A stretch of DNA of 64,000 nt from Saccharum officinarum (GCA_020631735.1 CM036197.1:42145880-42209879), one strand, 5' to 3'; shown: positions 11,601 through 22,821, counted from the first letter of the stretch. The notes: generated from the letters alone by a model not told the origin. Program-made: numbers and translations.

Positions 11601-12639
11601 TTTTGCGAGACGAATCTTTTAAGCATAATTAGTCCATGATTGGACACTAATTGCTATAGTTACACATGTGCTATAGTACCCCGAAAACTTTACAGCCCCT
11701 GAACTAAACATGCCCTTTGTGGTGGTATGTTTTCCCTAGAATAATACTCATTTTAGTATGTACAAGTAAATACGATTCAATGATCATCTAAGTTTCTATT
11801 CATAACAGAAAAACACATGACCCTAGTTGTACATGGGAAAGTCCACTAATTTGCCAATTAAAAAAAAACTCGACCCGGTGGGGGAAAGACCGCCCCCACG
11901 GCTTTCAAATAAGAAGGAACTCTCAGTTCCCCGAGCCGAGAAAACCCCTGAACCCTGGCCCCGTCTCGACACTAGGAGCGGACACCGCGGGGACCGTTAC
12001 CTGGGCCGGTGCCGGGCCGGTGACTTCCGTTGCCCGTAGGCCGGGTCATCCGTTGCCCAGACTTCCGTTGCCGCAGGCCGGACGGGCCGCACCACTAGTG
12101 CTTTGGCACACGGGACCAGCGAGGGGGTTTTTTTAACCCTCAGACCTGAAATTCGCTCCCACCGGGAGTCGAACTCGGGACCTGAGGGGTGCCGCCGGAG
12201 TGCTAGACCAACTGATCTAACATCCTTTGGCTAATTTGCCAATTAAGTCACTAAAGTTAAGAGAACTGGACAAAGCGGTAACTCACACAGATCTTACAGT
12301 TACTCCACTAAACCTTTTCACAGTCAAAGCATCAGAACAAACAAAAAACTGACATCTTTAAATTAGCAACTCCCTAATTCCCTCCAAATGAACCAACGGT
12401 CTAGAATTCGCACAGACCGCACCATAATCCTTGGAGCAAACAAACCCGCTACCCAACCGATCCCCGGCCCTAGAGAACAAGAAACCAGCCCGCACTCACC
12501 CTGCCTCCGGGTAGTGCTGCTTGAACTCCAGCTGGTGCGAGGCGACGGGGTTAGCGTGGCGGTCGTAGACGATGAACCTGGTGCTGGTGGTGCCCTGGTC
12601 GATGGCCGCCACGTACACCTCCTCCCCTTCCCCCGCCAT
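8654..12639 (-). CDS. GLPK: Glycerol kinase, four exons
   Basis: Cytosolic FGGY-family kinase that phosphorylates glycerol to glycerol 3-phosphate with ATP; the Arabidopsis homologue (GLI1/NHO1) is needed for glycerol use and some non-host resistance. Exons on the minus strand: 12639-12500, 10867-10646, 10564-9598, 8896-8654. All introns are GT-AG; the joined frame is 1,572 nt, 523 residues plus stop, the normal family length. Visible motifs: [10 protein letters not shown] near residue 13 (phosphate loop), GITNQRETT near 86 and [10 protein letters not shown] (glycerol side), [10 protein letters not shown] near 260 with the catalytic aspartate, [14 protein letters not shown], and [15 protein letters not shown] spanning the last exon junction, then [15 protein letters not shown]. 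The start is the first ATG after the TATA box. A LINE lies upstream and two small elements are in intron 1, none breaking the frame. No defect seen. Confidence 0.95.
11488..11715. mobile_element. MITE in GLPK intron 1
   Basis: Ends GGGGGTGTTTAGTTC and GAACTAAACATGCCC form an inverted pair, flanked by TTT on both sides (11485-11487 and 11716-11718). The interior has the ACATGCATGAAACATTAAAT and GCGAGACGAATC segments of the common sorghum-type MITE also found at 18309, 18592, 20355 and 20754. Confidence 0.75.
11861..12230 (-). mobile_element. 370-bp tRNA-derived SINE-like element in GLPK intron 1
   Basis: A perfect 15-bp target duplication, CTAATTTGCCAATTA, flanks it at 11846-11860 and 12231-12245. 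On the minus strand it starts with a tRNA-like head: an A-box-like TAGATCAGTTGGTCTAG (12203-12219) and a B box GAGTTCGACTCCC (about 12161-12173). It ends in a T run (A run on the plus strand at 11861-11868). The head is followed by about 300 bp of GC-rich body. Plant SINEs often end in T, which fits. The length is at the upper end for a SINE. Same strand as the host gene. Confidence 0.75.
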
Positions 12640-12793
12640 AATCCCTCTCGCCGGGCACGAGATCGGCCGTGAAGAGGAAGGGAGCAGCGACCAATGAAGT
12701 GGGAAGGGAGGACTGGAGATGCCGAGTTGGGGTCAAACAAATCGGTGGCAGTTGAGTGGGAGCCGGGCCCCGGAGAGGCGGAGGGAGGGAGAG

Positions 12794-12799
12794 TTTATA
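12794..12799 (-). promoter_or_regulatory. GLPK TATA box
   Basis: The minus strand reads CCTATAAACTC here, about 155 bp upstream of the start codon at 12639. This places transcription start near 12765 and gives a 5' leader of about 125 nt. The surrounding region (12640-13107) is GC-rich, as is usual for a housekeeping-type grass promoter, and is cut off from its former upstream DNA by the LINE at 13125. Confidence 0.65.
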
Positions 12800-13172
12800 G
12801 GCGACGACGGGTGGATCCGATTTGGACGGAGACGGACGGGACGGAGTAGGGTAGGCGGGGAAGTCAATAGCCGTCGCGCTGTCTACACCTCTGTTCTTGC
12901 CTATCCGCTCCGCTCTTCTCGCGCTCGGCTCGGCGCCAGGACCTTGCCTTCTGGGACGTGACGGGATTTCTGGCGTCCGCGCCAAAAAAGCTGGGATTTT
13001 CTTAGAGCCTTCGCCGGCTGTGATTGGTTCGTCCACGGCGACAAATCGTGCAGCGGGTGATCACATGACGCGGAGATTATTATCCTCGAAAAGAATGGCG
13101 GCTAAGCATCACATTCGTTACTGTTTTTTTTTTAACAAACGGGGGGAGAGTTTCCCCACCTAATTTCATTAC

Positions 13173-16100
13173 TTAAGAACGATCCAGTGAGCTGGATGAT
13201 GTTACAGAATTACAAGAGAGCATATACGAGCGCCAGTCTTCGAGACTGTTTACAAGATCGCGAGACAGCCGCTTTTTCCAAATTACGAGATCGTCACACA
13301 CGCGAGACACAACGAGCCGGCTGTCATTGCGCTCATTTCTGAAAATCGTACCATTCCTTGCATCCCAAAGCCTCCAAAGAGTCGTGAGAAGAACAAAAGG
13401 CCAGAGCTTTCTATTTAGCTCGGGTGGAGGCGCAAAGCTCCAGACATCCTCGTCAGAAAGGGTTGCCACGACGTCGAAACCCAGCCGTTGCCAGACACCA
13501 GCACTAACGGGGCAGCCGAAGAATGTGTGTTGCCTATCTTCGATCTCTCCGGGGCATCTCTGGCAGACGTCGTTGTCCAGGACATGCTTGGTGTGTAGGT
13601 TTACACGCGTGCTCAGTCTGTCCCTAAAGTATAGCCAGGCGAACACCTTCACCTTGTTCGGCACTCTAGTCCTCCAGATCCGGCGCCCGTGGGGGTCCAG
13701 TGTCTCCCGTCGTTGATCCAGAGCTGCATATGCATCACGCGTGGTAAAAGCTTTCTGCGTTGTTCTCAGCATTCGAACATCCGGACCTAGGCTGAGAGTA
13801 ACACCCTGCAAAGAAGAAAGCAGCCTCGCACGCTCGGCGCTAGCCGTGTTTGTTAGTCGTGGCCTAAGGCTCAATTCAAACCCATTCTGGAAAACATACC
13901 GAACCGAGACGTTAGGCCTGACAGTGTGGGAAAAAAGAGCAGCGAAAGTAGAGCAAAGAGGCCCATCGGGCAGCCAATGATCGAACCAAAAGGAGGTAGA
14001 GGATCCATCACGGATCGACACACAAGTTATAGAACGATAGGTATTAAGCTCCTCACCAATAATGCACCATAAGTAGCTGTGACTCGAATCAATGGAGGTG
14101 TCAAAGGGGGTAGCATCTCTAAGGAGCCATTGTTTCCAAGCAATTGGTTCACCGGAGAAGAGCTTGTCTACAAATTTCATGAGGAGACATCTGTTTTGAA
14201 GGTGGAGGTCTTTGACACCAAGCCCTCCATCAGTTTTGCTAGCTTGGACATCATCCCATGCCACAAGACATTTGGAGCCATGGCAAACATCTTCACCAGT
14301 CCAGAAGAAAGCCCTGCGACGGCGGTCAATCGCCTTGATGACAGTTTTAGGCACGCTGATAGAAGACATGAAGTGGAGGGGCACTGAGCTAAGGACAGCG
14401 CAGGAGAGAGTCAGACGCCTGGCACGGTTCAGGAGGGAGGCACGCCAGCCGGCAAGGTGCTTGTCAATGGAGGAGATCAATGGAAGGCGGTCGGACACAG
14501 AGATTTTGTGGGGAGACAAGGGGAGGCCAAGGTAGGGTTGGGGAAAGGTGGACACCATAGTCCCGAATGTAGCAGCAAGAGTAAGAGCACTCTCGTGAGA
14601 GATGGCAACCGGAAGGAAGGTTGTTTTGTGGTAGTTAATGGAGAGGCCAGTGGCATCCTCAAAAAATTTCAGAATGTGTTTGGTCTGAACAATAGCTTCA
14701 GATGAGCACCTCAGGAAGATGAGGGTATCGTCGGCGTACTAGAGAATTGGGCAAGGGGAGCTGGGAACAAGTGGATGCTCGATGGCATTGGACAGGGTGG
14801 GGTGATGGAGGAGACGACGAAGAAGATCAGCAACAACAATAAAGAGGTAGGGGGAGAGAGGGTCCCCTTGCCGGAGGCCATTCTTACATGTAATCCATCT
14901 CCCGGGCACATTGTTCAGGAGGACAGCAGTTTTTCCGGTCTCCAGGAGCTTTTGAATCCAACTGCACCATTTGTCAGGGAACCCACGACATCTGAGAATG
15001 CGATCGAGGCTGTTCCAGTTGACACAGTCAAATGCTTTGTGAAAGTCCAGCTTGAGAATGATTGTGGGAGCATTGCGACGGTAGCAGCAGCTCAAGATGT
15101 CAGCAGCATAGACAAAGCAGTCCGCGATGCAGCGGCCCAGAACGAAACCAGACTGATCGCTACCAACAAGGTCAGGAATGTGGGGCTGCAGCCGAGTAGC
15201 GAGAACCTTAGAGATTGCTTTGATGGTGGTGTTCTGCAGAGCTATCGGCCTGAAATCTTGGGGCTTTCGGGCGGAATCTTTCTTTGGAAGGAGAACAAGG
15301 TAGGAGCGATTCAGCCTCTCGATGTCAGTGTTGAGGGAGTAGAAAGAGTCAAAGAGTGCGAAGAGAGCGGGGGAGGTGGTGGACCAGGTGGATCTGTAGA
15401 AGAGGGAGCCAAACCCATCAGGCCCAGGACTAGCGTTGGCATGCATATGGCAAATGGCTCGGTGAATTTCATCAGGCTCGAAAGGAGCAGCAAGGTGATC
15501 AAGGGAAAGGTGATCATTGACATACAAGTCGTCAACACTGAAGGACCAGTTAGTGGGATGAGAAGTGCCAAGGAGTTGGGTGTAGAAGGAGTGAAGAACC
15601 ATCGCTTTTTGATCATGATTGCGAAGCTCACAGTTGTCGTGCTCAATGACTTGAATTTTATTGCGGCGATGACGTTGATTGGCGCAAGCATGGAAGTAAC
15701 GAGTGTTTTCATCCCCCTGGAGGGCAGCTCTCACTTTGCTGCGCTGCTTCCAAAGCATAAGTTTAGCCTGGGTCGCTCTGCCAAGGATGTTGACAATAAG
15801 TGTACGAAGCTTATGCTCAGAAGGAGAAAGGACCCTTGATTCCTCAACACGATCAATAACATTGATGACGACACGGCAGTCAGTCTCCTGCTGGGACAGA
15901 TTAGGCTTGTTGCGCACCCAGGTTTTCAGGCTGGCCCTGGTTGCTTTGAGTTTGGCTACAAGAACAACGGATGGGTCACTGCTCTCCGTCCGACAACAGG
16001 CCCACGCGCCGACAACAGTGGTCATGAACCCATAGTCATGCGTCCAGTAGTTTTCAAACCGAAAGATCAAGGACTTAGGGATAGAGGTGGCGATCTCAAT

Positions 16101-16799
16101 CTTCAGAGGAACGTGATCCGAGGTGGATCTGGTAAGAGACGGAAGAGTGGTGCTTGGCAGCATAGCATCCCAATTCAGGTTAATGAAAACACGATCCAAA
16201 CGCTCGAGTGTCGGGTTGCTACGCTTGTTCGACCAAGTGAAACTCCTATCGAGAAGAGGCACCTCAATGAGACACATCTCATTAATGCAGTCATTGAAAG
16301 CATCAGCCTCGGCAGCCCGAAAGTTGGAGTTATTTTTTTCATGGGCATACCTTATCATGTTAAAGTCACCGCTGATCATCCAGGGGGTGTTGATGGGAAT
16401 GGAAATCGACCTGAGTTCATCCAGGAATGCGATCCTGTGGTCAGGGGTGGATGGTGCATACACATTTATAACAAGCAGAGAGAGGTCAGAGGAGGTTGAT
16501 TGCAGAAGAACAGAGAGAGTGTTGGGAGTGGAGGACGAGGAGACACAAATAAAGTTGGCATCCATCCAGGCAGTAAGAATGCCGCCAGAGGCGCCGATGG
16601 CATTGACACAGGCGTGAGAAGTGAGGCGCCGGGGGAGGAAGGAGTAGAGCTTATGATTAGTTATGTCAGAGAGTTTAGTCTCTTGAAGGAGAACAAGATC
16701 AGGAGAAGAAGATAAAAGATTAGCAAGAACATCACCACATTTCTCAGAATCACCGAGACCACGTACATTCCAACACACTGCCTTGATGCATCTATTCAT
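13173..16799 (-). pseudogene. LINE-A ORF2: endonuclease/reverse transcriptase with one internal stop
   Basis: Starts at ATG 16797-16799 and ends at TAA 13173-13175, 1,209 codons including one in-frame TAG at 14739-14741. N-terminus: AP-type endonuclease (CWNVRGLGD near residue 9, LLQETKL, SGDFN, and SDHVPL near 240). Middle: reverse transcriptase with PGPDGFGSLFYR, LLPKKD, the LKLDFHKAFDCVNW block and LRQGDPLSPYLF. The stop codon falls directly before YADDT, the catalytic motif. C-terminus: zf-RVT domain with the CQRCPGEIEDRQHTFFGC zinc motif. The stop is explained by one C-to-T change in a CAG codon. No frameshift was found, which is unusual for a plant LINE copy. An open frame that reaches further 5' uses a GTG and is not the likely start. 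Confidence 0.9.
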
Positions 16800-17054
16800 T
16801 AAACGCTTTTTCAACACCGTACATAAGGTAGCTCTCGACAGCAGCGGACCGACTATTTATATTATTCAGGGGGCACCCGAAGTGCCGGATACAAGGTGCT
16901 GAAGCAAAGAGACTAGAAGTAGGACTACTAAGCATCAAGGGAACTGCCAAGGGGGTCTTGCTCGGGGCGCCACCGATGAAGGAGACAAAATTGGAAGCAA
17001 GCTTCCAGCGCTTGATGGTGGCGCAACCCTCATCGTCTGCTGGTTGGGGGATCA

Positions 17055-18308
17055 TCACTGCACCTCAGACGGCGTCGCCGTCACACCAGAGAGGCTGGCC
17101 TGCTCCTCCTCACTTGCTCCGCAGGCCGCTGCGATCTCCACAAGAGACTCCTCACCTCCTGAAGTGCAGGAGCCATCAGAAGATAACAGATAAGAATTGG
17201 AGAGAGCATTACGAAGCCGCTGAGACGCACCCTCAAAGTCGAACTTCGCCTTCTGCACACGAGCGGCCTTGTCCTCAGGGAGCTCAAAGTTGGCTCTCTC
17301 CTTCTCCTTGAGCCGCATACTCCTGCGCAGCTTGCGGGCGCTGTTCTTGGCCTTCTTGCGCATGGTGCGCTTCTTCGCAGCACGGACCTCCTGCTCCTCG
17401 TGGTCGCGCCCACCCACAGAGGACGTGGTAGGTGCTGCCACGGTCAGCTCAGCTGGTGCCGGATCCGCCTCCTCCGCAACAACCTCGGCGCCCGCACCCT
17501 CATCCGTTTCCTCCCGAGCAGGCACGCCACCAACTCCATACCAAGGCAGAGCGAGAACAGGGTGGCAAGCAGCAGCATTTGGGTGCGGAGTGGGGCGCCT
17601 AGTGTGCACATGGCGCAAGGTAGGAGTGACAGTGGAGAGCTCCCACTCCAACACCGTAGCAACAAGGTTATGGGGGTCAGCTGGCATCTGGGTGGGCGGG
17701 TTGCCAACCGGGTGGTAAGCAGGCGGCGTGTGCAGTGCGGCAGGTGGGGGAGCAGGGGGGTTGTTGGTACTGCGGCGAGTGGGGCTAGCAATGCGGGAGT
17801 GGAGGAGGCTAGCGGCGGCGGTGATCATGGCAGAGGTGGTGGGCGAGCGGCGGGTGGGGGTGGAGGAGTTGGAGGAGCTTGTCATGTTGCCGATGAAGGT
17901 ATTTCTGCACTGGTGGCTCTTATGCCCCGATCCATAGCAAATGGCGCATTTTATAGGGTCTCTGCAATCCGAAACCAGATGGTCATGAGCCAGACACCGG
18001 AAGCACCTCTTCCGGGTACCCTTTCCTTTGCTCCTAAGAAACATGGTTGAGTGCAGCGGGCTGTAAGAGCACCGGCCGTCGGCAGTTACGGGAGGCGCAA
18101 CTCCGGCGCCGAGGCGACGTGTGAGCACGTCCCAAGCAGAGTTGTTGCGTTGGCAACGGGAGGATGCACCAGCAGCGTGGTAGAATGCTGAGTAACCGTG
18201 CTTGTCTCCAACGTTCGTCAGGCTACAGCTACCATTGTGAGAGGGCAAGGCCTGAGCGACTGCAGCACTAGGATCACAGCAGATGGGCGGTGCATTAAGA
18301 GATAAAGG
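17055..18308 (-). pseudogene. LINE-A ORF1, zinc-knuckle protein, 5' end split by MITEs
   Basis: An open frame of at least 400 codons, ending at the stop 17055-17057. It carries two CCHC zinc knuckles in tandem, CFRCLAHDHLVSDC and CAICYGSGHKSHQC, followed by a proline/serine/threonine-rich stretch and a basic C-terminus with the LRRSMRLKEKE motif seen at the end of many plant L1 ORF1 proteins. The frame is open up to the MITE at 18309. A likely original start is ATG 18978-18980 on the far side of the two MITEs, giving an AKGFLAQQQP N-terminus. No DUF4283 domain was recognised, unlike the other two LINEs here. The gap to ORF2 is about 255 nt. Confidence 0.7.
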
Positions 18309-18569
18309 CCTTGTTTAGTTAGCCCAAATTGGGACCGGCCAAATTGGGTCAAACACTGTAGCATTTTGTTTTTATTTGGTAAAAATTGTCTAAACATTGA
18401 CTAATTAGGCTCAAAACGTTCGTCTCGTAAAGAACAACAAAACTGTGCAATTAGTTTTTGATTTCATCTATATTGAGTACTCCATGCATGTGCCGACATT
18501 TTGATGTGATGGGGAATCTTCTTTTTGCATAGTAGAATTTAGGGAAAAATTTGGCATCTAAACAGGGCC
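18309..18569. mobile_element. MITE inside LINE-A ORF1
   Basis: Ends GGCCTTGTTTAGTTAGCCC and CATCTAAACAGGGCC with the sorghum-type interior (ATTAGGCTCAAAACGTTCGTC; ACTCCATGCATGTG). It lies in the ORF1 region of the LINE and so inserted after the LINE did. The target duplication is not clean. Confidence 0.65.
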
Positions 18570-18591
18570 AAAGAGTTTTTTACCACGGCAC

Positions 18592-18843
18592 ATCCTTTGG
18601 GTGTGTTCACTTCGCGAAAAGTAGGTGAAAAATTACTATAGCATCTTTCGTTGTTATTTGCCAAATTTTGTCCAATCATGGACTAACTAGGCTCAAAAGA
18701 TTCGTCCCGACATTTACAGACAAACTATGCAATTAGTTATCTTTTTTACCTACATTTAATACTCAATGCATGCGTCGAAAGATTTGATGTGATGGGTGTA
18801 AGAGGAAATATTTTGGGTTGGGACGGAGAAGTGAACAAGGCCT
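18592..18843. mobile_element. Second MITE inside LINE-A ORF1
   Basis: Ends TTTGGGTGTGTTCACTTCG and AAGTGAACAAGGCCTTT: inverted GGTGTGTTCAC / GTGAACAAGGCC with TTT on both sides. Interior has CCAATCATGGACTAACTAGG and CAATTAGTTATC, related to the MITEs at 11488 and 20754. Only about 20 bp separates it from the MITE before it. Confidence 0.65.
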
Positions 18844-19800
18844 TTGTTCACATCGCCGGGCAGCTCAGGCTGACACATCCGCTCGGTGGTCATGGAGGCC
18901 AGCTGCGCAGCAGCAGCATTGTCAGGCAAGTGGATGGGTTGACTGCCGGGCTGTTGTTGGGCCAGAAAGCCTTTGGCCATTTCAAAATTTGAATTCTTCC
19001 CCGCCGTCTTAGCCGCGTGGCACCGACGTCCAGAGCTGCAGCTTGGCGACTATGGTGAATCCTGAAGATAATTCCATCAATGGCGAAGACGCCGATGCGG
19101 ATGAGGAGGAACTTGACCACATCGGCGGCAACTAAGGTGTAGAAGATGAGAGGAGAGTCACAAAAGGCATGGAAGAACTCGGGATGGGCACAGAAGTGAT
19201 AGTTGAGGCCAGAGGCCACAAGATCAACAGAAGCAGGGGAATACGGTTGGTTTTGGAGATCCAGACCACATGGGAGGGGGCAGAAGCAATCAACGGCCTA
19301 ACAATCGGACAGTAGTAATTTTCCAAAACAAAAGTTTGAAATCGAGCGCCAGGCCGACTTACAGAGCTTTTCCGGCCATCCCTTGCCGAGCGGCGCTCCT
19401 CCCCGTCCGAAACTCCATCGGGGCATTTCGTCGAACGCCCGCCGCGCACTGAAACGGAAGTCACTCCGGTTCCGCTAGGATGCGAGGCCGATCCTCGTGG
19501 CTGGCCTACAGACGACGCCTGGGACGACACGCCTTGCTCCTTCTTCTCAGGTCGCGGTCTCCGCAGATGGAGAGGGGCGGCGGCGGGGTGGGGTGCGGTG
19601 GGGAAGAGTGGACTGTGGCTGCCGGGGGTGAGCAAGGACGGGTCGAGGGTGCCGAAGCATAGGGGATGGTGAGGGGAGAGAGGTGTGGATGTTTGGAAAT
19701 GGGTTTGTTGGTCGGAGACGCCGGCGACGGTGCTAGTTGGCCGGCGGTGGGGAGGAGGTCGGGGTGGAGGGTGGGGAGGGGGCGCGCGGAGCCCATCCGG
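18844..19800 (-). other. LINE-A 5' region
   Basis: The 5' untranslated region and probable first codons of ORF1. Overlapping open frames exist on the minus strand (for example a 109-codon frame at 18890-19219 with a hydrophobic VVKFLLIRIGVFAIDGI segment). I do not recognise a domain in any of them. The first 300 bp at the right end are GC-rich, as in the internal promoters of plant L1 elements. Confidence 0.5.
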
Positions 19801-20354
19801 ATCACATTCGTTACTGTGGAAAGGGGAGAATGGCCTCTGACGAATCTTATCCGGATAGAGACGAGCCGAGATGGGATCTTGAGTTCAGCGGCATCGGCAT
19901 GTGCATTGACGCCCAACTATTCAAGCCCGTGCCGATTGCTACCACAAGACAGCAAAACGGGTGGATGCACGAGAGAGTCATGTCTCCATGGACTTTACTT
20001 GCCGCAACCTGCAACTGTAGTAGTGTTTGGATCGGAATTATTGTGATGATGATGATACCTTTATTTTCCAAAAGATAGAAAAAAAAAATACAGAATGTTC
20101 TTCACTGTCATCAGTCTAACAAGCAGTCAGTCATTTCGCTTATATCACACGGGGTAGTTGCCTCATTGGTCCACAAGTCAACCTGGAGCCGTCGGCGTCG
20201 GCATCGGCGGTGATCCTCGGTTCTCACGCCAAAGCTCCGTGACCTCCGGTCTCAAACTTTCTTGGTAGTATAGTTTTTGTACGTGCAGAAGAGGCATTGG
20301 TACTTTGCTGCCGAGTAGTACGAGACAAGAAACAGGACGAATGCAGCAAAATTT

Positions 20355-20617
20355 GGCCCGTGTTTAGATCCGGGCACTGTAGCTACAGGGCCCGTGTCGG
20401 GGCACTGTACCACCTTTTTTTAGTGCAAAAAATTATCTAAAAATTGATTAATTAGACTCAAAATGTTCGTCTCGCAAAGTACAACAAAACTGTGCAATTA
20501 GTTTTTTATTTCATCTACATTTAGTACTACATGCATTTGCCGACATTTTGATGTGATGGGGAATCTTCTTTTTGCATAGTGAAATTTAGGGATGGAATTG
20601 GGAACTAAACCAGGGCT
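20355..20617. mobile_element. MITE
   Basis: Starts GGCCCGTGTTTAGATCCGG and ends GGGAACTAAACCAGGGCT; the interior (ATTAGACTCAAAATGTTCGTC, then TGATGTGATGGGGAATCTTC) closely matches the element at 18309-18569, so the two are of one subfamily. Confidence 0.65.
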
Positions 20618-20753
20618 TGGGTGGAAACACCACGGATAAACTGTTACGATACGGCCAAATTCCACCGAATCCTGCAAGAGTGCAGCAGGGTTAGCTCAGC
20701 TGGTGACGGAGACAGGCTGACAGCGCATTCGGCGACCTCTCCTGGCCCTTGTT

Positions 20754-20984
20754 TAGATTGAAGAAAATTTCAACCTGATGAATAGTACCACTTTCGTCTT
20801 ATTTGGCAAATATTGTTCAATCATGGACCAACTAGGCTCAAAAGATTCATCTCGTGATTTCCAACTAAACTGTGTAATTAGTTATTTTTTTACCTACATT
20901 TAATACTCCATGCAAGCGGTTAAAAATTGATGTGATGGAGAGAGAGTGAAAAAACTTGGAACTTTGAGGCAAACTAAACAAGGC
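20754..20984. mobile_element. MITE
   Basis: Starts GGCCCTTGTTTAGATTG and ends CAAACTAAACAAGGC, inverted ends. Interior words (TCAATCATGGACCAACTAGG, CTCATGAT-like GATTCATCTCGTGATT) match the element at 18592-18843. Confidence 0.65.
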
Positions 20985-22231
20985 GCTGGTTTAAGTACAA
21001 GTGGCCTGTCCGGACTCCGGACAAACTACGTCAGTGACAACGGTTGGGTATGGTCATGGAATAGGATAAGATGGAACCGGCAAAAAACCATATCTTCTTC
21101 AACCACTTCTTCTATAATCTCAACTCTGAAAATATGCAGACCCCGTGGCAGTGCAAGCGTCGGCGTCGGAGTCGGCGAGCACACAAAATATGGCTGCTAT
21201 GCTACCGTCTTGCTCTGCTGTCTGCCGGACGTTGTTTGATGCAGCCAATCGCACCAGATTGGCAGCGGAAATTTACCGGCAAACTCCAGCGAGATTTTTT
21301 TGATGAAAAAACTCCAGCGAGATTATGACGACGATTAGCAGGTAGTCCCCCAAAAGGCCAAAACACATGGCTTTCACCCTCACCCTCACCTAGCAACCCG
21401 TCGCAGGATCGGAATCTTCCATGAATGAAGAGAACGGATGAAAGTGATGAGCACAGAGGGTGGTTGCCTGGTTGGGGTACTTGGTGAGAGCAGCTACACC
21501 AAACTCATTGGTGTGCACTAGAACGGCTTGTTGTGCAGGCCGAGGCTGGCGCCATAACGCGCCGGCGTTCAGATTTGCTTGCTGCCGCAACTGAACAAAC
21601 GGCGCCAGCGTAACGGCGTGTCGCTGTCAGCTTATCGCCTTGGACTAAACAAACTGAGCCAATGGCGAGTCATTTTTCTTCGACGGTTGAAATGCACTTA
21701 GTTTTCTTCGGGTAAAGGTCAACGGCCCAATGTCTCAAGTATTAATAAGGATTTACAAGACACAACTTTTTACAATTGGAAGTTGCAAGCATCGCCTAGG
21801 CGCAAATGATGAAATGAGACAGAAGAGTGACTCGTCAAAATGCAACAGTTTCTACCCATACTCCATAGACATTTAACTATTTTCAGCGATGGACAATAGC
21901 CCTGTTCTCAGTTTTTCACACACACGCGAACTTTAACCCATAGACACTTCATCTAATTTTTGGAAGTTTCTACACATATTTTCACAAACTCGAAATATTT
22001 TATTTGAGTTTTTATGTCCTAGTCTACCTTTACAAACTTAGAAGTTTGGAGGCATTTTTGTGGTTTTATTAAAAAAAACCTTATCAGCTATTTATGAGAT
22101 ATTTTAGCTATATATAAAAGTGATGAAACCGTTTTGAAACCCACTTCTAACCTCGATGTTTTTTTAGTTGAGAGGTAAGATATAGGTTTTCAAATTCGAG
22201 AAGAAAAATCAGACAATAGTTTATATAAGGG
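20985..22231. other. Intergenic, no gene seen
   Basis: No supportable coding sequence. A small direct repeat, ACTCCAGCGAGATT, occurs twice at about 21283-21323. The 22010-22230 part is AT-rich. Open frames of 60-100 codons overlap on both strands without domain character. Confidence 0.4.
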
Positions 22232-22234
22232 TAA

Positions 22235-22504
22235 GGCCCTGTTTGAATGCAAAGTATTTTTAAAGTATTGAAGAAATACTATAGTTTTACAAATTACTTT
22301 GGTTTTTAAAAACAACTGGGTGTTTGGATACAACAAATCTTGTAGCACCTAAAACCATGGTTTTGTCAAAACTGTAACCTTTTTGGAGTTTTAGAAACCC
22401 CAGCCACAACTTCTTTTTTCTAAACCGCGGTTTTGTGTCTATTTGGTTTATAAAACCACAGTTTTGTGCTACAGTTTTTAAAAACCACACCATCCAAACA
22501 GACC
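22235..22504. mobile_element. Tourist-like MITE with TAA duplication
   Basis: Ends GGCCCTGTTTGAATGCAAAG and CATCCAAACAGACC, flanked by TAA at 22232-22234 and 22505-22507. It is rich in the word AAAACCA and its reverse complement TGGTTTT, so most of it can fold on itself. Its family differs from the other MITEs here. Confidence 0.8.
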
Positions 22505-22680
22505 TAAGTACTATGTTTTTCCCTTTAATTGGCAGGCAGGGGCGCAGGGCCCGTCCAACACGGTTGGTTACTTGGTTTCCTTTTGTACAGCCCATAGACA
22601 CCCAATATATCAGCCCGTTTAGCCCACTCTCCCTCCGAGGGCCCCCAGCCCAACCCAGCAGCGTCTCTGGTCTCCCGCCC

Positions 22681-22821
22681 ATGGAGGCGCGTTTGTTCTG
22701 CTTCTGCACTGCCTCTTCTGATCCCGAGTCCAAGTGGTGGACGACGCCGACCCAGGCGCTGAGCCCGGAGGATCTGATCCAGCCACAGGACAGGGTTGCG
22801 GCCTGGGAAAGTGGGAAGTGA
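22681..22821 (+). CDS. Hypothetical 46-residue open frame
   Basis: ATG at 22681, stop at 22819-22821. The product is acidic-to-neutral with the pattern FCFCTASSDPESKWW and a PEDLIQPQDR segment. The base composition (GC-rich, coding-like) differs from the AT-rich flanks, and the upstream 120 bp are also GC-rich, as in a grass 5' leader. I do not recognise it. It could be a first exon whose gene was lost or a captured fragment. No splice partner was identified. Confidence 0.25.
   Translation: MEARLFCFCTASSDPESKWWTTPTQALSPEDLIQPQDRVAAWESGK

Larger units (their letters stand above)
13125..19800 (-). mobile_element. Nearly full-length L1-type LINE upstream of GLPK (LINE-A)
   Basis: A perfect 17-bp target duplication, ATCACATTCGTTACTGT, is at 13108-13124 and 19801-19817. 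The poly(A) tail is the T run at 13124-13133 on the plus strand, so the element reads right to left. It has a 5' region (18981-19800), an ORF1 with zinc knuckles and an ORF2 with endonuclease, reverse transcriptase and zf-RVT domains. Two MITEs lie in or next to ORF1 (18309-18569 and 18592-18843). The length without MITEs is about 6.2 kb, a full-length plant L1. The exact duplication argues for a recent insertion. Confidence 0.9.

Noticed and set aside
14775..15839. 354-codon open frame on the plus strand
   Set aside because: It lies opposite the reverse transcriptase ORF of LINE-A and has no domain of its own; an antisense shadow.
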